64,000 nucleotides of DNA from Pedobacter sp. (GTDB lineage Bacteria > Bacteroidota > Bacteroidia > Sphingobacteriales > Sphingobacteriaceae), in NCBI GenBank assembly GCA_025351765.1, contig JANXVH010000098.1, forward strand, positions 1-64,000. Direction: 5' to 3'. This document shows positions 43,602 through 49,066 of this stretch, in pieces. How positions within the stretch are numbered: position 1 is the first letter of the stretch; every line of letters begins with the position of its first letter. Both the position numbers and the translations under genes were made by a program. Under the pieces are notes generated by a model. That model did no database searches, was not told where the DNA came from, and was given only the letters and a program-made list of their open reading frames with translations.

Positions 43602-44018
43602 TTAATCCTTTCCGTAGCCGATACTTACGGTCACATAGCCAGAAACACTCCAGCTTCCGTCGTTCGCGCTGTTGGATTTCAAGTTACTGCTTGTCCTCAA
43701 TGTTTTAAAGGGGGGTTCCGGTTCTGGATCTGGAGTAATCTTAGCCTGCTTTTCCAAGTAAATGGGCAATTGGTTTGCCAGGGCAAAGCTACAAGCAGCA
43801 GCAGTAAGGCTCAGTGTTTCGGCGTTCAGATTTTTCAGGAAGTTCAACTGCGAAGGTTTTAGCTCAAAGTGCGCGGCCATCCAATCCTGAAAATTCGAAA
43901 GCATGAATTCAGCCTCAGCATTCCGCTCAAATTTTGGCAAATCATAAATTTCCTGCAAGAGTGCATCAACACCCGTCTGGGTAAAGGCATAGGTAGCCAC
44001 GGTACAATTTTGATTCAT
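43602..44018 (-). CDS. Unknown 138-residue protein
   Basis: I do not recognise this family. The protein has no signal peptide. The first two thirds are predicted helical with aromatic and acidic residues (ALLQEIYDLPKFERNAEAEF). A small Ala-rich segment (TAAACSFALANQLP) follows, then a Pro/Glu linker (DPEPEPP) and a Ser/Gly tail ending VTVSIGYGKD. It is probably a single-gene unit, with a TAGTTTTG-type -7 box upstream and a hairpin downstream. A short polymorphic or peptide-precursor-like role for the tail is only speculation. Confidence 0.6.
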   Translation of the reverse strand: MNQNCTVATYAFTQTGVDALLQEIYDLPKFERNAEAEFMLSNFQDWMAAHFELKPSQLNFLKNLNAETLSLTAAACSFALANQLPIYLEKQAKITPDPEPEPPFKTLRTSSNLKSNSANDGSWSVSGYVTVSIGYGKD

Positions 44019-44071
44019 AAGATCAATTATTTGGTTTAAAAAAAGTGCCCATCGGCACGGTTAACTGCTTA

Positions 44072-44079
44072 CAAAACTA
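44072..44079 (-). promoter_or_regulatory. Candidate -7 box (minus strand) TAGTTTTG
   Basis: The reverse complement reads TAGTTTTG, a TAnnTTTG match 53 bases before the start of the 138-residue gene. Confidence 0.35.
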
Positions 44080-44144
44080 TAGGCCATAACTGGGTCTAAA
44101 GCACGTTAAACGCCGTAAATCAGGGAAGGGGAATGCCGTAACTT

Positions 44145-44201
44145 CCAAAGAGGATTGATCAAACCAAAGAGGATCAAATAAACTAAAGGGGAATAAAAAT
44201 G
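44145..44201 (+). repeat. Three tandem 19-bp direct repeats upstream of LytTR-like gene
   Basis: Units start at 44145, 44164 and 44183, with CCAAAGAGGAT, CCAAAGAGGAT and CTAAAGGGGAA at identical phase. The third is diverged. A separate direct repeat, GCCGTAA, lies just upstream at 44112-44118 and 44135-44141. The array ends 44 bases before the likely start of the LytTR-like gene. Direct repeats about two helical turns apart are the type of site LytTR domains bind, so this may be an autoregulatory operator. Confidence 0.6.
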
Positions 44202-44245
44202 AAGTAGGGGTTGTATAATCTCCCACAAGCCACACAGTTTTGCGT

Positions 44246-44746
44246 ATGGTCATCTTGAAAATATTTTCAGTGCAACAGGAATATATTGTGCTCGCAGCTT
44301 CCTCCCTCTATGCTTTTTTTCATTTTGGCCTAATCCGCAGGTTGTATCATAAATTGGGGAAGATATTTGCTTTAACTGGCCCAAAGAAGTTGGAGGTGCC
44401 TCCGCCGCCTAAACTTACTTTCGATATTGCGGTGGTTGTTTATCAGGGAGATTGCACCCTTGCTTACAATAGCGATAACCAGCCCGTTCCATGGATATAT
44501 AGCTCTATGAAAGCTACCCATGCGGCGTTACCTGCCGAATCATTTTTTATGATCAGAAGAGAAGTCATCATTAGGGGTGATGTTATAGAAAAGGTAATTA
44601 AACAAGACAAAGAATTCTCTGTCTTGCTCAAAGCACCTTTTAATAGCAGCTACGTTGTTGCTAAAAAGCGGATGTCGGCTTTCCGTAATTTTGGAGCAAG
44701 CAACAACATGCCGTGGTGGCATCCGCAACGTAAGCGGTTCCGCTAA
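44246..44746 (+). CDS. LytTR-like DNA-binding protein with hydrophobic N-terminus
   Basis: The product has 166 residues from the ATG at 44246 (a TTG two codons earlier is possible). A hydrophobic segment near residues 12-28 (YIVLAASSLYAFFHFGL) is followed by a basic and Pro-rich linker (VPPPPK). The C-terminal half resembles a LytTR domain: DIAVVVYQGDCTLAY, then FFMIRREVIIRGDVIEKV, then LLKAPFNSSYVVAKKRMSAF, the last matching the second strand-helix of LytTR orphans. There is no receiver domain. I infer a membrane-attached or degenerate LytTR regulator. The similarity is by eye and moderate. Confidence 0.55.
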   Translation: MVILKIFSVQQEYIVLAASSLYAFFHFGLIRRLYHKLGKIFALTGPKKLEVPPPPKLTFDIAVVVYQGDCTLAYNSDNQPVPWIYSSMKATHAALPAESFFMIRREVIIRGDVIEKVIKQDKEFSVLLKAPFNSSYVVAKKRMSAFRNFGASNNMPWWHPQRKRFR

Positions 44747-44758
44747 ATGTGTGGTAAT

Positions 44759-45319
44759 TTATTCAGCAGCAGCCTGCTCATTCACAAAGCTTTCTGCTAT
44801 TTGCGTTAATGCTACATCCGTCGCTTTTTCATTTTCAAGCGTTTGCGATAGCAGTTCCACTACATCCGTGTGGCCCATGTTTTCAGCAAATACCCTAAGC
44901 GTACCATAAGTAGCTATTTCATAATGTTCAACCTTTTGCGCTGCCAAAATTAAGCCCGCATCGCGTATTAAAGTCCCACTTTCAGTATCTTCAATAATAC
45001 CATCTGCCTCTGCCAGTAAACCTTCCATGGCATCACATTTCTTAGCTACCGCTTTTTCACCCAGTAATTCAAATACCTTTTCCAAGGTGGTAATATGAAT
45101 CTTAGTCTCTTCCGTATGTTTTTCAAATGCAAGCGCCAATTCAGAGCTCGTTGCTGCTTTTTTCATTTTAGGCAATGCCTTAGCCAGGTGTTTTTCTGCC
45201 CAGTAGATGTCTTTAAGTTCATCCACAAAAAACTCATGGAATTCAGTGTCTTCCATCTTACCAGTTTTGCCAGTTGGTTTCGTTAATTTTTTGCTGTTTG
45301 TTTTACCTGCAGTTGTCAT
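44759..45319 (-). CDS. YciE/YciF-family ferritin-like protein (DUF892)
   Basis: The 186-residue protein has a basic Lys/Thr/Gly-rich N-terminus (about 22 residues) followed by a four-helix ferritin-like domain. This contains FFVDELKDIYWAEKHLAKAL, HTEETKIHITTLEKVFELLG, KVEHYEIATYGTLR and the late LENEKATD, whose Glu and His residues form the di-iron ligand pattern of DUF892. YciF proteins are general-stress proteins induced by osmotic or oxidative stress. It lies next to DUF6766 and small membrane genes, a stress-type neighbourhood. Confidence 0.9.
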   Translation of the reverse strand: MTTAGKTNSKKLTKPTGKTGKMEDTEFHEFFVDELKDIYWAEKHLAKALPKMKKAATSSELALAFEKHTEETKIHITTLEKVFELLGEKAVAKKCDAMEGLLAEADGIIEDTESGTLIRDAGLILAAQKVEHYEIATYGTLRVFAENMGHTDVVELLSQTLENEKATDVALTQIAESFVNEQAAAE

Positions 45320-45482
45320 AATTTAATTGTTTTTAGGGGTTATGTTTGGTCTATTAACCGTTCTAAAATCACTTTTGTTTTATTATTAAAAAATCAGGTA
45401 TTTAGCTCATTACTACTGGGGTTTATACGCATAAAACATTTCATCTTATTTGTTGTTTTGTATCAATCCAATAGAACAAGCT

Positions 45483-46142
45483 ATGAACAAACATTCTTTC
45501 TTTTACCGCAATGGCCTTAGCCTTGTCTTTTTAGCCCTATTTATTATAACACTGGTGGCGCAGGCGCTAACCGGTTGGAAAGAACACAACAAAGAACTAA
45601 AGCAAGACGGGGCAGTAGAAATTGAATTGGGCAAATACCTTGAAAGCGGACATTTCATTTCTGCAACTTTTGAAAATTTTGAGAGCGAATTCCTGCAGAT
45701 GTCTTTATACGTGGTGTTAACCATTTACCTGCGACAAATAGGCTCATCCGAATCTAAGCAGCTGGATGAAAAGGAAGAAGTAGACCGAGAACCTAAACCA
45801 TCACCTAACGCACCCTGGGCAGTAAAGCAAGGCGGGTGGATCTTAAAAATATACAGCAACTCATTGGCCATAGTCTTTGCCCTGCTATTTTTTGTAAGCT
45901 GGGGGCTCCATTTATATGGCAGCTGGCAAAACAATAACATAGAACAGGCCGCCAAACATTTGCCCAAAGAAAGCGTCATGCAGTACCTTACAGAACCTGA
46001 ATTCTGGTTTGAAACTTTCCAAAACTGGCAAAGCGAATTCCTTTCGGTATTTTCTATCGTGTTTCTTTCCATCTACCTAAGGCAAAAAGGCTCTCCCGAA
46101 TCTAAACCTGTGGATTCACCACACCTGGAAACAGGCAAATAA
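45483..46142 (+). CDS. DUF6766-family membrane protein, internally duplicated
   Basis: The product has 219 residues from the ATG at 45483 (an in-frame upstream extension gives an atypical N-terminus). Two related halves each carry a hydrophobic helix, a polar segment, and a block of the form F-N-x2-SEFL-x-hydrophobic-IYLRQ-x-GS-x-ESK: once as FESEFLQMSLYVVLTIYLRQ and once as WQSEFLSVFSIVFLSIYLRQ. This repeated block is the hallmark of DUF6766. Function is unknown. Genes of this family are frequent in soil bacteria beside stress genes. Confidence 0.82.
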   Translation: MNKHSFFYRNGLSLVFLALFIITLVAQALTGWKEHNKELKQDGAVEIELGKYLESGHFISATFENFESEFLQMSLYVVLTIYLRQIGSSESKQLDEKEEVDREPKPSPNAPWAVKQGGWILKIYSNSLAIVFALLFFVSWGLHLYGSWQNNNIEQAAKHLPKESVMQYLTEPEFWFETFQNWQSEFLSVFSIVFLSIYLRQKGSPESKPVDSPHLETGK

Positions 46143-46248
46143 ATCTGCCGCTTTATACAATTTTGAATCGAGTTAATTACAAATCTCAAAACAATATGGA
46201 AACTTATAGGTTATTAGATAAAACTATCAAAACTTAATTATTTTCACT

Positions 46249-46401
46249 ATGGGAAATTTACTTTATTTAATCGCAGTTGTGTTGGTAATCATCTGGGCTA
46301 TAAGCTTTTTAGGAGGATACTACACTGGAGGCATCATCCACGTTTTATTAGTAATTGCAGTAATTGCAATAGTACTAAAACTGATCAGAGGAGCAGCCTA
46401 A
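46249..46401 (+). CDS. lmo0937-type small membrane protein
   Basis: This 50-codon gene encodes MGNLLYLIAVVLVIIWAISF, a short GGYYTGGIIH turn, and a second hydrophobic helix ending KLIRGAA. Two helices with a central GG-Y motif and a length near 50 residues fit the lmo0937/DUF5670 family of tiny membrane proteins that accompany stress genes. A hairpin follows 12 bases after the stop, so it is an independent unit. Confidence 0.85.
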   Translation: MGNLLYLIAVVLVIIWAISFLGGYYTGGIIHVLLVIAVIAIVLKLIRGAA

Positions 46402-46412
46402 AAAAAGATATT

Positions 46413-46450
46413 GCGGTTTCAGTTTACTGGAACCGCACATATTTTAACGT
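46413..46450 (+). terminator. Terminator of the lmo0937-type gene
   Basis: An 11-bp stem with one non-complementary pair (46413-46423 with 46426-46436) around a 2-base centre is followed by a T-rich tract. Confidence 0.6.
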
Positions 46451-46502
46451 TAATTTTGATACAGATACTTGTAGTTTACTAATAGTAGTTTTTATCTTAC
46501 TC

Positions 46503-46697
46503 CTACTCCTTATTCTTAATATATACTTTTGCAGCGCAGCTATTGCATCTATAACGCTTAACGTCCATCCAGAAAAAAAGGTACTTAACAATTGCTGCCC
46601 TTGGAATTCGGGTATCTAAAATTCCCGATGCGCATCGGGGGCATTTGGCATATGTAATCGTTTTCTCTAACCAGCTACTGTCTAATTGATGTGCCAT
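46503..46697 (-). CDS. Small zinc-ribbon protein, unknown
   Basis: The 64-residue protein has two CxxC knuckles, CPRC at 19-22 and CNSC at 51-54, separated by a segment rich in Ile, Phe and Trp. This is a zinc-ribbon pattern. The KRYRCNSC spacing resembles small Bacteroidota zinc-ribbon hypotheticals. A palindrome, CCGATGCGCATCGG, lies within it at 46624-46637. It is the last gene before the polysaccharide locus. No function can be given. Confidence 0.6.
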   Translation of the reverse strand: MAHQLDSSWLEKTITYAKCPRCASGILDTRIPRAAIVKYLFFWMDVKRYRCNSCAAKVYIKNKE

Positions 46698-47116
46698 AAT
46701 GTGTGTAAAAATGATGGTAAGGTTGGAGCCCGGTACATGGTTATATTTGGTCAGGTAAATTTAAGAGTTATTATTTACAAATTTTGTTCTTTAGTATTAA
46801 TTAATTATTAATTGTAATCATTTCCATTTTTCTTGTAGAATATTGCCATGTATTGTCTTTTTTTTTCACTTTAAATGGTGTTAAAAGGATGAAATTACAT
46901 TTACTATTTTGCCTAAATAGGACATCCTTAGTGTATAAATTACACATTACTGAAGTTTCATGTAAACATTTGATGATTATTAGATTAAATATTTAACTAA
47001 ATGGCTTTTGGTATTAGGTTATCAGCTATGTTTTTATATTTTTGTGACAAAGACGGATGTTCTTTAGTTGATCCCCCAGGAAAAAGCTAAATAAAAAACA
47101 AACCCTCAAACTAGAA
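46698..47116 (+). promoter_or_regulatory. AT-rich regulatory gap and leader of the exopolysaccharide locus
   Basis: These 419 bases contain no gene I can support. The -7 candidate TATTTTTG lies at 47037-47044 and would give a leader of roughly 65-70 bases. The leader holds GTTCTTT (47060-47066) and ATCCCCCAGG (47071-47080), a combination that recurs in the leader at 63650-63670. No UpxY/NusG-like gene is found in the gap. Confidence 0.5.
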
Positions 47117-47848
47117 ATGTTATCAATTTTTAAGAAAAAAGCAGCAGTGGTTGACAATATCGAGTGGCTCGGTGTTGACATTCATTCGCACCTATTACCT
47201 GGGATAGATGATGGATCACCAGATGTGGAAACATCCATGTATTTGATTAAAGGAATGAAGGAGTTGGGCTTCAGTAAATTGTTGTGCACACCACATATTT
47301 TTACAGAGATTCATCCCAATACTCCTGAGACAATTTTGCCTGCTTTAGCGAAAGTTAATGAAGGGGTGAAATCAAATAAAGTTAGCGTTGAAATGGGCGC
47401 AGCGGCTGAGTACATGATCGATGACAATTTTGAGGTTAGAGAGGGATTAATGTGCTTACCAGGAAATCATATTTTGGTTGAAATGTCTTATTTAAATGAA
47501 AGCCCACAAATTGAACAGGTGATTTATGAGTTGCAGTTAGATGGATATAAGGTAATCCTCGCCCATCCGGAAAGATATGTTTTTTACCATAATAGCCATC
47601 AACGCTTTCATAGGTTTAAAGACATGGGGGTCTTATTTCAGCTCAATGTATTGGCAGTAACTGGATATTATGGAAAAGAAGTTAAACAGGCAGCTGAATA
47701 TTTGCTTGGGAAAAAATGTTACGATTTGGCAGGAACTGATCTTCATCACGATAAACACCTTAGTGTGTTAGAGCGAACTGTAAGGGATGGTAGCTTACAC
47801 AAGAAAATTGGAGCCTATTCCTTTAAAAATCTTGAGTTATTTGAATAA
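47117..47848 (+). CDS. CpsB/CapC-type tyrosine-protein phosphatase (PHP fold)
   Basis: The 243-residue protein has the PHP metal motifs VDIHSHLLPGIDDGS, LLCTPHIFTEIH, ILAHPERYVFYH and AGTDLHHDKH. CpsB-type enzymes dephosphorylate the tyrosine tail of the BY-kinase and so cycle polysaccharide polymerisation. The kinase is encoded three genes downstream, which supports this role. It is the first gene of the locus. Confidence 0.92.
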   Translation: MLSIFKKKAAVVDNIEWLGVDIHSHLLPGIDDGSPDVETSMYLIKGMKELGFSKLLCTPHIFTEIHPNTPETILPALAKVNEGVKSNKVSVEMGAAAEYMIDDNFEVREGLMCLPGNHILVEMSYLNESPQIEQVIYELQLDGYKVILAHPERYVFYHNSHQRFHRFKDMGVLFQLNVLAVTGYYGKEVKQAAEYLLGKKCYDLAGTDLHHDKHLSVLERTVRDGSLHKKIGAYSFKNLELFE

Positions 47849-47908
47849 GGAGATTGATGATCAGGAGTGTAAGGGGAACACGAATTACCGATGTATCGTG
47901 ATATTTAA

Positions 47909-47916
47909 TATCTTTG
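47909..47916 (+). promoter_or_regulatory. Candidate -7 box TATCTTTG
   Basis: This is a TAnnTTTG match in the 114-base gap after cpsB, 46 bases before the next start. No clear -33 partner is present. Confidence 0.35.
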
Positions 47917-47962
47917 TATGATTTAGTAAATTGAAAGTTAATCTACCTTACAAAAAAATTAA

Positions 47963-48241
47963 ATGACTGATTCAACACGGCGTAGGAGAAGGAAAAAAAC
48001 CAAAACTGTTACAGGCACGGCACAGAAGTACCGTTCCATGGTTTTGGGATCTTTACTTATTCTTATAGGTTTAGGAAGTATATTGTATACTTTCGATTTT
48101 AAGCTAAATGTCGGCTCCATGTTTGAGCTCACTAAGTGGAAGGATTGGTTAAATTTATGGCCGTTTTGGCTAACAATACTTGGGTTTATTTTCGTGATTT
48201 ACGATTATATTAAAAATTCATCTAAACAGAAATACAAATAA
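47963..48241 (+). CDS. Small basic membrane protein of the polysaccharide locus, unknown
   Basis: The 92-residue protein has a strongly basic cytoplasmic N-terminus (STRRRRRKKTKT), a helix at about 25-44 (SMVLGSLLILIGLGSILYTF), an amphipathic Trp-rich stretch (WKDWLNLWPFW) and a second helix to about 80. I recognise no family. It sits between the phosphatase and the exporter gene (5 bases before the latter), so a role in polysaccharide export or kinase regulation is plausible by context only. Confidence 0.7.
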   Translation: MTDSTRRRRRKKTKTVTGTAQKYRSMVLGSLLILIGLGSILYTFDFKLNVGSMFELTKWKDWLNLWPFWLTILGFIFVIYDYIKNSSKQKYK

Positions 48242-48245
48242 ATCT

Positions 48246-49064
48246 ATGTTAAAAAGTAATATTATCAGGCATGCTCTTTTTTTAATAACTGTTCTAAGTG
48301 TCCTGACGTCTTGTGGAGGTATTAAAAATTATAAATATTTTGCTGATATTCCTGATTCGCTTTCCGTAACTAACTTGGCTACTTCAACTTACAAGGAACC
48401 AAGAATACAATCTGATGATATATTGTATGTAGCAATTCAAACAGTTGATCCTTCAGCGGGTAGTACAATAAATACGCTAAATGCCCAAAGTGCAGGATCT
48501 TCATTAGTTAGTAGTAGTTCTACTGCTGGGGGATCTTCAAGTCAAGGTGCAACTTATGGATATTTGGTTGACAAGGAAGGTAATATAACACTACCTATTT
48601 TAGGCGATGTTAAAGTTGGCGGTTTGACCACGCAAGAAACCCGAACGTTAATCACTCGTGCTGCCAGCAAATTTTATAAAGATGCATCTGTTATTGTGAG
48701 GTTTGCCAATTATAAGATTTCTGTATTAGGAGAAGTACTCAAGCCTGGCAGCTATACAATGCCAAATGAGAGGATCAGCATTTTAGATGCCATAAGTTAT
48801 GCTGGAGATTTAACCATTTATGGTAAAAGGGATAATGTGCTGTTACTTCGTAGAGATGCGGAGGGTAAGACTATTGCTGTAAGATTTAATCTCAGCAAAT
48901 CAAATATTTTTGAATCACCATATTTTTATCTACAGCAAAATGACCAGATTTATGTTGAGCCCAACAAGGCTAAAATTAGTAATAGTGATGGCACGCAGAT
49001 AAGAAATATATCTATAGCTTCAGCTTTGCTAAGTTTTATTGTTGTAATAGTTAGTCGCTTTTAA
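48246..49064 (+). CDS. Wza-like polysaccharide export lipoprotein
   Basis: The 272-residue protein has a lipobox LTSC with lipidated Cys23, then a Poly_export domain (GYLVDKEGNITLPILGDVKV, TTQETRTLITR) and an SLBB-type domain (ISVLGEVLKPGSYTMPNERISILDAI). A Ser/Gly-rich insertion is present near residues 82-98. The C-terminal hydrophobic helix (SIASALLSFIVVIVSRF) can span the outer membrane as in Wza. It would form the outer-membrane channel for the polymer, in line with the Wzc-like protein encoded 2 bases downstream. Confidence 0.92.
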   Translation: MLKSNIIRHALFLITVLSVLTSCGGIKNYKYFADIPDSLSVTNLATSTYKEPRIQSDDILYVAIQTVDPSAGSTINTLNAQSAGSSLVSSSSTAGGSSSQGATYGYLVDKEGNITLPILGDVKVGGLTTQETRTLITRAASKFYKDASVIVRFANYKISVLGEVLKPGSYTMPNERISILDAISYAGDLTIYGKRDNVLLLRRDAEGKTIAVRFNLSKSNIFESPYFYLQQNDQIYVEPNKAKISNSDGTQIRNISIASALLSFIVVIVSRF

Positions 49065-49066
49065 TT

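Noticed and set aside
44145..44201. Possible CRISPR array
   Set aside because: The 19-base units are directly adjacent, with no spacers, only three copies, and no cas gene nearby.
46624..46637. Palindrome CCGATGCGCATCGG as an operator
   Set aside because: It lies inside the small zinc-ribbon gene. A coding explanation is enough, and it has no second copy that I noticed.
46698..47116. Hidden UpxY/NusG-like antiterminator gene upstream of the polysaccharide locus
   Set aside because: No frame of adequate length with a KOW or NGN motif is present in the gap.
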